From: Salvator merianae
Lineage: Eukaryota; Chordata; Lepidosauria; Squamata; Teiidae
Direction: 5' to 3'
Assembly (NCBI GenBank): GCA_003586115.2
Contig: QVOM02000112.1
Coordinates: forward strand, 103,801,174-103,865,173
DNA: 64,000 nucleotides
A program made the position numbers and the translations under genes. This document shows positions 46,985 through 58,483 of this stretch, piece after piece. Each line of letters opens with the position of its first letter. Position 1 is the first letter of the stretch. A model generated the notes under the pieces. That model was not told the origin of the DNA. It searched no databases and worked only from the letters and a program-made list of their open reading frames with translations.

Positions 46985-47400
46985 ATTGACCCTGCAGCGC
47001 AGACACTATCCACGCTGTGAGGTCCTCAAGCAGAATACCAGCAGGATACCAGCATTTGCAGTGTGAATGCTGGTATCCTGCGTGTGTTCCTCGCTAGGAC
47101 AGTGACTGGGAAGCATGTGGCCGCTGCCATGGTGACCAGCAACCCCATGGCTCGTGCAATCACACAGGCACAGCCATACCACACAGCTGTGTATTTGCAC
47201 CCTGAAGTGGGTGCAAACGCACTGTACTGGGAGCAGTCTAGGTGCTCCCAGTCAAGCTGTGGAGCACAATTTAGTGCTCCATAGCTAGGAGTGATCAGGA
47301 GCAGCTGGAGTTTGCTCCTGATTGTGCAGACCTCCGCAAAGTGCATACCCACTTGCCTAGCGAGCATCTGCAGGTTCACTAGTAGCAAGTTCAAACAGAC
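46985..47400. repeat. Dispersed repeat family F, copy 2 (inverted to copy 1)
   Basis: GCTGTGGAGCACAATTTAG, AGCAGCTGGAGTTTGCTCC and CTCCGCAAAGTGCATACCC mirror the segment at 21691. A perfect 17-bp hairpin AGGATACCAGCATTTGC.. is present near 47046-47080. Confidence 0.55.
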
Positions 47401-48123
47401 CATTTGTTTCTTTGTGCTTCTAGCTTGAAACTAGTTGTGTGTTTTCCATCAGATATTGCAACTCCACCATATCATGTTACACTTGCAGGCACCTGAGCAT
47501 CTTCTTGGCGTGACTCTGAGGCCAGACTGTAGGTCTCCATAGATTCTGACCCAAGAGGCCCATCTTATGGCACTATGCTAGCTTGCCATTTCATGTAGGA
47601 ACCAGATCTGTGGCTGTTTAAATGGCTTAGCCTAGTCTGATTGATTTCCCTTGTGTTTTACTCTGAAGTAAGTGGCCTTTCGATTCCAGGCTTAGGCTGT
47701 AAGCTACTGCCGTCTAGTGGCATAAAAACGATAAATGCTAGAAATTGATGTTGGGTGACATATCTCGATCACTGGTGTATTGTGTAAATTTAAGAAAATT
47801 ATGTCATATTATCTGTCTCAGTGGATCTCATTAAATATAATACATTTTTCCTGATACTAAAATATAGCACTTTATTCTTATATTTTCATATTATTCTTTA
47901 TTAATTATTTACATGGTATTGTGCGATTTGTAGAACTACTACCTTTACTTTTGTTATCCTCACAACAGACCTGTAAAGAGGAAAAAAATAGAGCCTCTCC
48001 CTCCATTTTAAAGATTAAAAATGCCTATTCAGGAGTAAAAAACAATGTCTGCTCTGTATTTGTAGCTCTGGAAGAGAGCACAGTATTGTTATATTTTCCT
48101 CATTAAATTAGATATAATGTCAT

Positions 48124-48212
48124 TGTATTATAAAAGATGTTTTCAAGAGAATTTGTATTATGAAAGATGCTTGCAAGAATTCGTATTTTAAAAGGTGCTT
48201 GAAAATTTGGAT
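48124..48212. repeat. Three-copy, about 30-bp minisatellite
   Basis: TGTATTATAAAAGATGTTTTC.., TGTATTATGAAAGATGCTTG.. and CGTATTTTAAAAGGTGCTTG.. are successive imperfect units. Confidence 0.8.
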
Positions 48213-48835
48213 ACGTATTCCAAGAGGCCGTCCTCAGTAGATATCACATCTTTGGATTTTCCAGTAATGATGGTGCTTTGGGCTGTATACGAACCAAAGT
48301 TCAGAGTTATGTATGTTTTCTTACATAAAATTAAAACTAACTGTTACAAAGGCCACCTTGTTTGTGCTAAAGTACACTAGAGTTAAAAACTAGTAAATAT
48401 TTCATCACAATGCATCATCACTGGCACTGTGAAAACTGAAATGTTAAAAAATACAAATACTGACTGTTGATGGACCATGTTTGGAGAAGCAAGCTGTCTT
48501 GGGAAGAGAGAGCCATCTTTGCAAGTCAAAGAGTATTCAGCATTTCTTTGGGTTTCTTCCAGTTCTCCCCGGTGCTGATAATCAAGATGCAACTTGATTG
48601 TCCTCTGGAGAACTACTAACCAGCTTCTGCTGGGCTACTAAATGCATGCTGGCTGCTGAAGTTCTTCAGAGACCTATGCAAACGTTGGTCAAATCTGATA
48701 AGGTATTTTCGTTTAATGTTAAATCAAAAGTTTAGGATCACTTAAAAATAACAAAGAAGCTTAAAGGACCATAAAAACTATAGAGTTCTTGTTAATCTTT
48801 AAGGTGTTACAGGGCCTTTTGTGGTTCATTCTCTA

Positions 48836-49256
48836 AGGCCCTTTCTACACATATGTGCGGTGTTCTGGGACAAGGCAGGCCACCCTGTCCCAGGACAAGT
48901 GATCTGTCCCAAGCTAGGAGTGGTTACTTCTGGAGCAGGCCAGGGTCGTCTACATTTGAATGACCTGTGCTGTTATAGTTTTCACCACTGCCTTTGGAGA
49001 GCTTTGGGGGTTTCTGGCCTGGCCAGTTTTGCAATGGTGTTTCCTGGAATATGCCTCAGTAATTTGGTATACCAGCACTGTGCTAGTTAAACTTTGAGGT
49101 CTAAAGCTATTCCATGCTAGCACTCCATTTTCAGTCTATGCTTCATGTAGTCCAGACAAAGTGTGATGGGGGAGGCTTGACCTAGTGCGCACTAACAGGT
49201 GGACTGTTCCCTTTATTCTGGAATTTGTTTTGGAATAAGGGGCAATGCAGAAAGGC
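48836..49256. mobile_element. Inverted-repeat element with AGGCCCTTTCTACAC left end
   Basis: The left end GGCCCTTTCTACACATAT and right end GGGGCAATGCAGAAAGGC resemble the GGCCCTTTCTGCAC family ends. The interior (GGACAAGGCAGGCCACCCTG) differs and is related to the repeat at about 7500-8160. Right boundary uncertain. Confidence 0.5.
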
Positions 49257-49283
49257 TATTCCCCTGGGAATTAAAACAAAGTT

Positions 49284-49421
49284 GTGCCTGGAGAGTACCC
49301 ATAGTTCTGTAACAGATGAACTGTCTGGAAAGCAGAGAGTCATGGGTTTGATCCCCACCCTCTCTAGCCGCCCCGAGTCTTCGGAGAGGGGCGGCATATA
49401 AATCCAATAAATAAATAAATA
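49284..49421 (+). mobile_element. tRNA-derived SINE, forward orientation
   Basis: A decayed tRNA-like head ends in a B-box-like GGGTTTGATCCCC. It is followed by GCCGCCCCGAGTCTTCGG, GGGCGGCATATAAATCC and an (AATA)n tail. Confidence 0.75.
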
Positions 49422-50269
49422 AGAAGAGAATGGTAGCTGCTTAAGAAAACAGCATGGATGTATTTCTGTGATCAGCAGGAATCAGCCCCACTTTGAAAGT
49501 TCCAAACAACAAAAAAGTTGTCCTTGAATCCTCACTTTGTACACTTAACCTTCATTAGTGGGCCCCTGAGATTCCGGGAAAGTGAAGTAAAACAAAAAGC
49601 ACGCAGAAGTGATATCGATTAACAGGTGAAGAATCACACTCTAAATGCTCTAGGCTAGACCTTGGCAACTTCTACCTTCCAGTGATCTCAGACCACCGTA
49701 CTGGCAATTCTTGTGATCCAGAAAATGCCGTGTAGATGAAGTGTGCTTGTTTGAGCTGGGTATCCCCCTCCCCCTCTCTGTGGCTTGTGGTTATTTCAGT
49801 ATTGGCTGTGGCTTTAAAAGATGACAAAAGGCCACTAGGTGGCAATATTTGCTCTCAGTTGGGAGAAGACCTAAAAGTTTTCAAGATTTGTGGGGAAATT
49901 GCTGCTTCGCTTCCCTCCCCACCTTTATTCTCCCACATCCTAATGGTCAGAAAGCAAATATTTTAGACTAGATCCCAGCATGAAGTGTGACTAAGGCAGG
50001 TGACATTTTTTTTGCAGCTCCTGTATCAAACCAGTGTAATGCACTCTGCAATGATCTTTTGAAATGTGTCTGGAAGGAGAGCAGACTGCCCATCTCAGCT
50101 GGAACATGATCTTAAGTTAACAGCATCAGTCCCTATCATGCTGTTTTGTTTTGTTTTGTTTTTCATCTCCTGTTGCAGATTGACCTTATACAAATTTGAA
50201 AATAAATTCTGATTTGGAAAACACCAGCCCACCATCACTGCCGCTCTGATGGATGAGTGGATGAACATG

Positions 50270-52100
50270 AGTCAACAGGGTGATGCAGCTGCAAAAAAGG
50301 CAAACACTGTCCTGGGATGTATCAAAAGGAGCATAGAGCTAGATCACGAGAAGTAGTTATTCCTCTTTACTCTACCTTGGTTAGATCTCACATGGAGTAC
50401 TGTGTCCAGTTATGGGCACCCTAATTTAAAAAAGACATTGACAAACCGGAGCAAGTTCAGAGGAAAGCTACCAAAATGGTGAGTGGTCTGCAAACCACGT
50501 CCTATGAGGAATGGTTAAAGGATCTAGAAATGTTTAGCCTGCAGAAGAGAAGACTGAGAGGAAACATGATAGCTGTTTTCAAGTATCTGAAGGGCTGTCA
50601 CAGTGCAGAGGGATTGGCCCTATTCTCAGTTGCACAAGAGGGAAGGAATAGAAACAACAGGATGAAACTTCAAGGGAGTAGATACAGACTAAATATTTCT
50701 GACAGTGTGGCCGCGGTCCAACATCGTAAATTTAATCCGTATCAGAAGAGTACAAGGACTGAATTCATCTTCTGATCGTTCCCACAGTTACAGTTTAACA
50801 CGGACTCAATTCGTATTTGCTCGTTCTCACACTGATATTTTCTGTGCTTGGCACAGAGAAACAGTACCTTTTCTGCCTCCACCCCTTGTCAAATTCTCCT
50901 CCCTGTGCAGTCAGTGATTGGCTGCAATCCCAACGTTCAAATCTTGACGTCACAGGGGCGGGAAAGTCAAGCTCCGCTCTCCGTATGTCCCCGCTGCTGC
51001 CTCAGAACATGGATTCACTTGGCAGTGTTACTAGTCATTCGCCATTTGCTCCTTCTCCCCCCTACAGCCTCTATCTACACAAGCAGAACTTTAAAACCAT
51101 GTGTACCACACAATTAAGCTTTTTAAAGGGCTGATGGCGATTTCTGCTCCCTTGCAAGTGCACTTTTGCGCAATTGCGCAATTTAAAAGTAGCGCAAAAG
51201 CAGAGAGAGGTCCATGAGGAAGGGGAAACGTGAGGAGGGAATGTGGGGGGGCTCTATTATCTTGATAGTGCAGTTCATCGCCAGCAAATGGACTCTGCCT
51301 CATCTTCCCCCGAGACATCCGCAGCGGCATGTGTCCCCCTGTGTAGCTATGTGCTGCCGACGGCAAAATTCATCTTGAGTGGATTCTTTGTTGGGGCAAG
51401 CGGACTGTAATCCCAAACAGGCGCAGTTTCTTTTTTGGTTTAAAGAGCAGACGGAAGTGGAGGAAGCCTTTAATTTCTTCCTGGCAGTGTCGAATGGGGG
51501 ATAAAGAAAGAGAAAGGACCACAGCTTATCAAAGTAAAAAGGAGGAGAAACCAGAGTAAAAAGGAGGACTTTTCTTTTCCCCTGGCAGCAACACATTGGG
51601 GATAATGGAGGCAGAGGAAACTACTGTGCTTCCTGCCCACCCACAAAGTCTGTCATTGGATGGCACAAAATGGGGATCCCTCCCTCTGCACGCCCCCCCA
51701 AAAGTACGGTTCCTCCCAAATAGTCTCCTTCCCTGTTCCCACATCGCAAAGTAAAGCAGGCTAGCGATCTGGAACGGCTTGAGAACTCACTAAATCCGAA
51801 TACAAAGTAGTCCGGATTTCGCCAATTTAGTCCAGAAAAACTAAGGAACGGCAAGATCATGTCGGGCCAGCGAGAACTGAAGACGGCCTGTAAACTGGTT
51901 AAATGCCGTGTCGGAACGCAGCGTAAGGGTGATCAGTCAATGGAATAGGTTGCTTCAGGAAGTGGTGAGCTCTCCTTCACTGGAGGTCTTCAAGGAGAAG
52001 CTGGACAGACATCTGTCTGAGATGGTTTAGTGAATCCTGCACTGAGCAGGTGGTTGGACTTGATGGCCCTGGAGGTCCCTCCCAACTCTATGATTCTATG
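50270..52100 (+). mobile_element. CR1-type LINE 3' region, split by a DNA element
   Basis: The first half (50270 to about 50707) has CTCACATGGAGTACTGTGTCC, GAGCAAGTTCAGAGGAAAGC and GCCTGCAGAAGAGAAGACTG. After a 1.2-kb insert it resumes with ATCAGTCAATGGAATAGG, GGTTGGACTTGATGGCCC and CCCAACTCTATGATTCTATGG, the standard CR1 3' end. 5'-truncated, no intact coding region. Confidence 0.9.
50708..51928. mobile_element. 1.2-kb inverted-repeat element inside a CR1 copy
   Basis: Ends are diverged inverted repeats: left TGGCCGCGGTCCAACATCG, right (as inverse complement) CCTTACGCTGCGTTCCGACA. GTG lies on both sides and may be a 3-bp target duplication. The boundaries are set by where the CR1 sequence breaks and resumes. 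Several open frames of 70-105 codons occur on both strands, none with a recognisable domain. Confidence 0.65.
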
Positions 52101-52428
52101 GATGGATGCCAGTGTGTAGCACTCCACTGCAATTAGTAGCTCAGACTTTAGTCCACTTTCCCTTTACATGTATGTTTCAGTTCAGGCTTGGCTAACTTAT
52201 GCACGATCCATTATGTTCAGTGAGGTTGAGATTTGTGTAGACTTGCACAGAATTGCTATCTTGTATTGCTTCACCTAGCATCAGCACCATTTCCTTTTTC
52301 CTGCTGTACCTTCTGCCCCACAAGCCATAATGGGCATTAGCCACCACTGCAGCAAGGCAGGCTTTGCCAGCCTTGCATCCTGTGTTCTCACTGAAGCTCC
52401 AACTAGATAGAAACTATTAGGAAGCACC

Positions 52429-52712
52429 AAATAAGAGAAAAATGGACTAAAGTGGAAGAACATTGGATGGCAAACCCGGAGAGCATAGAATGGGCGCAAC
52501 AGATACTAAGTGTCTTCCAGTGAACAACAGATAATTTGGGCAGAGACTTGAGGGTGGGGGAAGGGGAAGGGGGAGGAGGGAGGGTACTAAGAATCAAAAG
52601 TAAGAAGAAGGAGGAGGAGGAGGAGGAGGACATGTTGAATATGATATATGTTATCTGTATGCATAGTTCTTTTTTCTTTCTCTATGTGTATAAAAATATC
52701 AATTAAAAAAAA
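52429..52712 (+). mobile_element. L1-type retroposed fragment with 20-bp target duplication
   Basis: A 284-bp insert ends in ATATCAATTAAAAAAAAA and is bounded by a perfect 20-bp direct repeat, AGAAACTATTAGGAAGCACC (52409-52428 and 52713-52732). Poly(A) tail plus long duplication at an A-rich site is the signature of L1-type target-primed insertion. The body, with a purine-rich tract and (GGA)n at 52608-52630, resembles an L1 3' UTR. Confidence 0.82.
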
Positions 52713-53934
52713 AGAAACTATTAGGAAGCACCTTGAAGAAAAGGTTCAAGTTCCCCCCTTTGAACCAAGATGGAGCATGCATGCAGTTTCCTATTTGATC
52801 AGATGGAGTGAGGAATGATGCACCTTGAATGATTTTAAAGAATCAGGTTCTGGCCTGAAATCACCCCTAGCAGACAACTCTGAGGACTGTAATGTTCCTT
52901 CATTAACTTGCCCTTCTTAGTACACGTGTCTGTGAAATGGCTTTTTTCAAGCACCCCACGCTGAAGGGGTTGAGGGCACATGGAGGAATTGTTGCAAAGA
53001 GGCGCTTTATCAGAGGTAGGTGTGGCAGCAACTTTTGTGTGGTTACTAGAGTGATGTGCACTGATAATCAGTTTGGGTGAACAGAAGCAAGACTACTGCC
53101 ATCTCATCTGTGCCTTAGGCCCTCTCCATTAGGAGAGGGGCTGACAGTCAAAACAAAATGCCTCTTGTTCCAGGCTCGAAACAGAAGTAGATTTTGTTTC
53201 AAATGATGCATTGTATTTAAAAATTCTTAAACACCCTCACATTAAAAATGGTATTGAATAATGTCTGGCCCAGTACTTTGTTTTGCTGCAATGCATAAAC
53301 AGGCATGCCAGTAATAAGCAGAAAAAGGAACTTTCGTGTAGCTCAAAATTGGGTCACTTCAAATGATACATGTCTGTCCCCAGATGGAGAATATCCTGTA
53401 TGCAATGGACTTTCATGCATGACACTGCCAAGATGAGCATCCATGTCAATAACACAACACTTAGGTTTAACAAGAATAAGGAACTGGTGGTGTGCATCCT
53501 AAAACAAGCTTGGGAGCTCCCAGATCATAAATCCAGAAGAGTAGAGGCAAGTATTCTAAGGGAGGGATTGGGCTCTCCATGAGAAGCAAGGCTGTTATGT
53601 TACATCTGCCTTTAGGATTGATTGGACTGAGGCCAGGATTAGATTAGTCTCCTTCCAGGAGAAATATGGGGCTGGAAAAGGAAGCACCAGTTTTATTCCA
53701 TGCCCCCCCAATGTTGGTTTGCAGATCAGGACTGCAGGGCTGTGGGAGACAAGCAACACTTGAACTGCAACCCTTTCTCTTCCTCTCAGACTAACCCACT
53801 CAGCAGTGTGGTTGTGAACATGAAATGGACCCAACTCTGAGTTTCATGGAGCTTGGATGGGTTAGAGTGAAAGAAGCAATCAACAGTGTTGCTAGGTTTC
53901 TCACCAGAGCCTTGGTGGGATTAACAGAGGATAA

Positions 53935-54148
53935 AGGACAGGAATGATGGGCTTAAATTACAAGGCGGAATTCAGCAGAATATCAGAGATTTACATAAGG
54001 GCAGTTCAAAACTAGAACTACTTACCTAAGGAGATAATGGCTGCTTCCTCACTGGAGATGTCCAAGCAGAGGTTGAACAGACTTCTGTGGGAGATTTAAC
54101 CTGCTTTCCTACATGAGGCAGGAAGTTGGACTTAATGGCCTGAATCAG
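53935..54148 (+). mobile_element. CR1-type LINE 3' fragment
   Basis: ATGGGCTTAAATTACAAGGC, CTACTTACCTAAGGAGATAATGG, CTGGAGATGTCCAAGCAGAGG and AGTTGGACTTAATGGCCTGA follow the CR1 flow. It is cut at 54148 by the next repeat. Confidence 0.85.
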
Positions 54149-55183
54149 GGCTGCTCAACATGTGGCTCTCCAGATGTGCCTGGACTACAACTCCCAGCAT
54201 TCTACACTTGGCATTTTCTGTCACAGCATGCTGGTGTGTTCAGACTAGCTACTTCAGTCACCTTATGGGCAAATTTGATTCTGGAAGGCCAAACAGGAAA
54301 TAAGAAAATTAGCCTTACGCCACCTTCGAGCCTGTAATGAGGCAACTCTTCAACAGCTGGGAGAAAAGAGCTCTTAGGGTGCCTTAGAACTGAGCGGGGA
54401 GCACCTCCACCAATCACAGCCTTGAAAGAACCCATCAGACAATCAGACAGGGAGGAAGGGGCTCCCACGGGCTCTTGCTAGCATCAGGAACTTTTGAGCA
54501 CAATTAAACAGAAAAGTTGAAAGTGCAGCTAAAAAATAGCTCCTATCCTGCCTTTTTTAAGAAATGTACTTAAAAAGCACACTAGGCTTTGTATAATAAC
54601 AAGGATTGGAGAGAGAGAGACTTGAGTTTCAGAACAATTTTGTTTCATAGCTTTGAAGGCATGGGACAATTGGACAGTGAGAGAGGGGCACCAGCAAGCT
54701 CTTGCCAGCACCAGGAACTTTTGAACTCAGTTAAACAGATTGAAGGAAGCTGAAACTGCAAAAATAATTCCTATCCTGCCTTCTTTAGATTAGAAAAGCA
54801 TACTCAAATTCTTATAATAATGAGGAGTGGGGAAGGAGAGAGACTTGAGTTTCAAATTTTGTTTGCAAACAAAAAAACTGGCAGTTAAGGAGTTGGAAAC
54901 TGCTTCAGCAAAGAAGCAGGGATTTCATACCCAGTGGCCAATCAGTGAGCAGCACCTTTTGCAGTCATGGTAGGTTGTCTGTTGAAGCGAATAGGCTGCA
55001 CTACAGGTGAGTTATGAATCGAATAAATGGGTAACTGTGTTTGGAAGGCTATTTTTCTGTGCATCTAGGAATTAATTTATTTGCTCGTTTCATTCAGGCA
55101 GTTTTAAAAATTGCTAGTCTGAACACACCCTAGGAGTTGTAACTCAGGCAGATCTAGAGGGCTACACATGCTGAGCGGCCCTG
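54146..55183. mobile_element. hAT-like repeat, split by the element at 54232
   Basis: The left arm CAGGGCTGCTCAACATGTGG and GGACTACAACTCCCAGCATTC is inverted at the right as AGGAGTTGTAACTC and CACATGCTGAGCGGCCCTG. This type of palindromic repeat is widespread in amniotes; the hAT label is an inference. Confidence 0.6.
54232..55130. mobile_element. 899-bp inverted-repeat element, GGTGTGTTCAGACTAGC ends
   Basis: It begins TGGTGTGTTCAGACTAGC and ends GCTAGTCTGAACACACCC, the same ends as 20480-21317. Internally a block of about 130 bp (AGCATCAGGAACTTTTGAGC, CCTATCCTGCCTT) is repeated about 235 bp later (CACCAGGAACTTTTGAACTC). The 3-bp flanks do not match exactly. Confidence 0.72.
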
Positions 55184-55324
55184 AAATTATCCCTTCTATT
55201 ACTGTAACCCTGGGATAGTGAGCCATGATTCCCCTGCTTTTCTCGATGGTGCTTAGCATCAGGGGAATATTTTATGTGTATATAATAGAGAAAAAAACTT
55301 CACCAGTCCTCCTAACTGAGTGTA

Positions 55325-55450
55325 TGGACTTATCTGTGATGTTCCCTTGACAAGATTATAGAAGGTTTGCTGTACCATCTTCTGGGAAGATGCTGGGGAC
55401 TGAAGCTGCAATCCTCTGCTTTGTAGATGTTGCTGTACTCAGCCATTTCT
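55325..55450 (-). mobile_element. Decayed SINE remnant, reverse orientation
   Basis: TGTACCATCTTCTGGGAAGA, GGGGACTGAAGCTGCAATCC and CTGTACTCAGCCA follow the layout of the SINE at 7112, with many changes. Confidence 0.5.
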
Positions 55451-55668
55451 CAATAGATGGGCTACATTCTCAGAGATGCGATCACTGGTCCATGGAAGGC
55501 AGCTGACAATCACTGTCCAGAGTTTTCCACCTGGACATTTTGTGCACCAAGTATTTATTTCCCTATTGAACTGCAGCTTTTTACCATAAATTCTGCCTCA
55601 TTTGGGGGCAATGAATGAGGATGCAAGTCAACACATCATGGGAGATCCCAGCAGGGTGGACCAACTCA

Positions 55669-55785
55669 AGCTGCATCCAGATGTCACTTACTTATTCCAC
55701 TATATTTGGATATTTCAGAATAAAGCATGGATATTCTGGAATATCCAAATATAGCGCAATAAGTAAGCGATATCTGGATGCAGCC
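55669..55785. mobile_element. Short palindromic MITE, GCTGCATCC ends, TCA duplication
   Basis: A 117-bp hairpin with AGCTGCATCCAGATGTCAC against GCGATATCTGGATGCAGCC, meeting at GGATATTCTGG. TCA flanks both ends (55666-55668, 55786-55788). Confidence 0.83.
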
Positions 55786-56659
55786 TCAGACTTCCCAGAT
55801 GCTCTGTCCCTGTCTTGTGTCTCTTCCTGCACCAGATGTTTCCAGCTTAGGTTGCTGCCAGATGCAAAGTACATCCCAGGATCCCCTTGGCACTATATTT
55901 CAAATGTCAGACATTGTGCTGTTGAGGCCTGTTGGAAGATGGGCAAGGATGATCAAATAGTGGTGTGTTCTCTTTCTTCTACTGCATGAGATACTTGTAT
56001 TCAATATATATTCTGATCATGCTTCTTAAGGGTCAGTATTGCTTTATTTTCTGTATTTCGATGGGGCACATGAGTTGGTCAGGATGATATAATCCCTGAC
56101 TGGTCGTAGGCAAGAGTAGCTGCATAATTGCTTTTGGCACATAACATAACTTTTCTTGGCATGGTTTTCTTATTTGTGTCTGGCATGTGGACAACATAAT
56201 TCGTCCAGGCTACCTTTTGATCCTGGGAGAAGCTCATCTTCACATTTGGCAGGAAAGTGAACACAGATAAGGGAGAAATATCAAAACAAACACCAGTTAG
56301 GTCCCAGATGGGGAAAAGGCAACCTGTGCAAGCAAACAAGTAAGATTAGTAACCCAGGCTATCTATAAAACAGGGTTCTGAGATAAGCCACCTCAGACCT
56401 CAACTCATACTGTCCAGAAGGTGCCCTGCATCACGGCCAAGGGGTGCACTGGCTGTCATTACAGGGGGTCCTGATAGCAAATGTGGTGCAGGTTGCATGT
56501 ATCCTTTCTGTCTAAAGGCTGCTATTTTTAATTAACTGAAATTATTCCTTTCCTCTTATCAGCCAGAACTTATTTTATTGCTGTTTCCAGTTAAAGCTGT
56601 CTTGTAAGCTATATAGAACTTAGCAGATATAAAACTTATTCTATCCAGACCTTGTCTAC

Positions 56660-57075
56660 TCAATGTCTCAAATCCAACAAATTCCCAGCTGTGCCTGGCA
56701 GGACAAACATACCCCAGGCATTCCCAATATAATGCCAATTGTGATACAAAAAGAACAGGTTACAATGCTGTTATGGGAAATCCAGCAACAATGTTGGATT
56801 TCCTGTAATAGCTCGGCTTACCTTCATGTCTGGTTTAGCACGATTGACCTGATTGGGACTACTAGAAGCCAGGCACGTCCGTGAAACATAACATAAGGAA
56901 GTAGGCGGGCACCTGGCTGGCTTTCAGTAGCCCCAGTTGGGCCAATTACAAAAGCTGCTCACCAGACATCCAGGTAAGCAGGAGATTGCTTCTCATGTTT
57001 GACAGAGCACAGCAAGAGGCAATCATGGGATCTTCTTTAGATCTTGCATTTCCTCTTGCTATCCGGAGGCAGCCC
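56660..57075 (+). repeat. Dispersed repeat family E, copy 5
   Basis: CTTACCTTCATGTCTGG and the inverse CCAGACATCCAGGTAAGCAGG frame the centre. The right part reads AGCAAGAGGCAATCATGGG, TCTTCTTTAGATCTTGC. It is the clearest copy in the window. Confidence 0.65.
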
Positions 57076-58131
57076 TGGGCAAAGATGGCAAGGAAGTGCA
57101 GCTTTTTTGCGTCCACACTGAACACCGCTTGTGACATTATTTGCTGGTAGCATGCCTTGGTACAGCTCTATAGTTGGTCCAAGTTTTCTAGGCATTCCCT
57201 GTGTGAATTTTTTTTCTCTCTCCGGCCGACTCAGTTTTTAATATATTTTAGTTGCTGTTTTTACCCTTGTTTTTAATGTTCTGTAAACTGCTTTGAATTT
57301 TTTTAATGGAAAGCAGTTTGAAAATGTCTTAAATAAAGAATAGAGGAAGGGAGAGATCAATACGCAAGTGCAGGAACAGATAGGACCTGAACCCAGTGCC
57401 GCTTCTAGAAGAGCTAGGTAAGGGAAATAGGTCCCTGGGTTTGGACCCCTGGGAAAGTAGCAGCCCCCCCACCCCTCACCTTGCTGTTGAATCCAAAGCA
57501 TTCCACCCCCTTGATCACACCCCTGCCCTACCCCTAAGTCACCCACAGCAATGACCTGCATTTGTCTCCAGCCCCCCTTTTTACTCTTTATGCTTTGTTT
57601 GGTTTGGGGGCACCTGAACCTCTAGAACCAGCCATGGGCAGGATGTGGGAACAGCAATAAAATGTAGCACTTCAAAGGAGCTGCAAATCTAGACACGTTT
57701 ACCTAGATATCAGTCCTACTGAAAGCAAGCAGAGCTAAGCAACATTTATCTGGTGACTGGATATCAGAGACATTGTCCTAAATTAGTATCTGGAAGGAAT
57801 ATCTTGCATTTCTCTCTCACTTCTAGTCCCTTCATATGTGTGCATTTAACAACAGTGAAGTATAGTGTTTCCACAAAGGTACAATTGACTTAAATTACAC
57901 CTTATTTAATCCTATTATTATTCAGTCTTTCCCTCTGCAGAATTCTTGGACTATTTGGGCTATAGTCCTGAACACAGAATTGTAATATCGTAACAGTGGA
58001 GTTGATCGTGAAAGTCTTCAGGGGAATGCGTGTATGTGCACATATGCATGCATGCATGTGTCCATGTGGGTGGGTAGGCATGCAGGCATGTGCATGCACA
58101 AGATTTATCCACTTCTGTCATTTTTAACATA

Positions 58132-58483
58132 GGCCCTTTCTGCATTGGGCCTTACTCTGGATTATATCTTGGAATAGGGACCTGCCATCTGCATACTAGT
58201 GCAGATGACAAGGGCCCTTTCTGCACTTGGCTTTATTCTGGACTGTATCCCAGAATAGGGACTTGCTATCCACATGCTAGTGCAGATTATAGCAGGCCCC
58301 AGGTGGGGCTTGTCATAGTTCATAGTAGTATGCAGATGGCAGATCCCTATTCTAAGATATAATCTGGAATAAGGCCAAGTGCAGAAAGGGCCAAGAGGTC
58401 CTGCTGTAGTCTGCACTAGCATGGATATGGCAGGCCCGTACTCTGGAATATAATCTGGAATAAGACCCAGCACAGAAAGGGAA
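58132..58483. mobile_element. Outer MITE, GGCCCTTTCTGCAC family, split by a copy of itself
   Basis: The left part GGCCCTTTCTGCATTGGGCC..ATACTAGTGCAGATGAC joins across the inner copy to AGGTCCTGCTGTAGTCTGC and ends CCCAGCACAGAAAGGG. The right end is eroded. Confidence 0.75.
58213..58392. mobile_element. Inner MITE, GGCCCTTTCTGCACTTG ends, AAG duplication
   Basis: This 180-bp copy has ends GGCCCTTTCTGCACTTGG and CCAAGTGCAGAAAGGGCC, flanked by AAG on both sides (58210-58212, 58393-58395). It sits inside an older copy of its own family. Confidence 0.87.
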
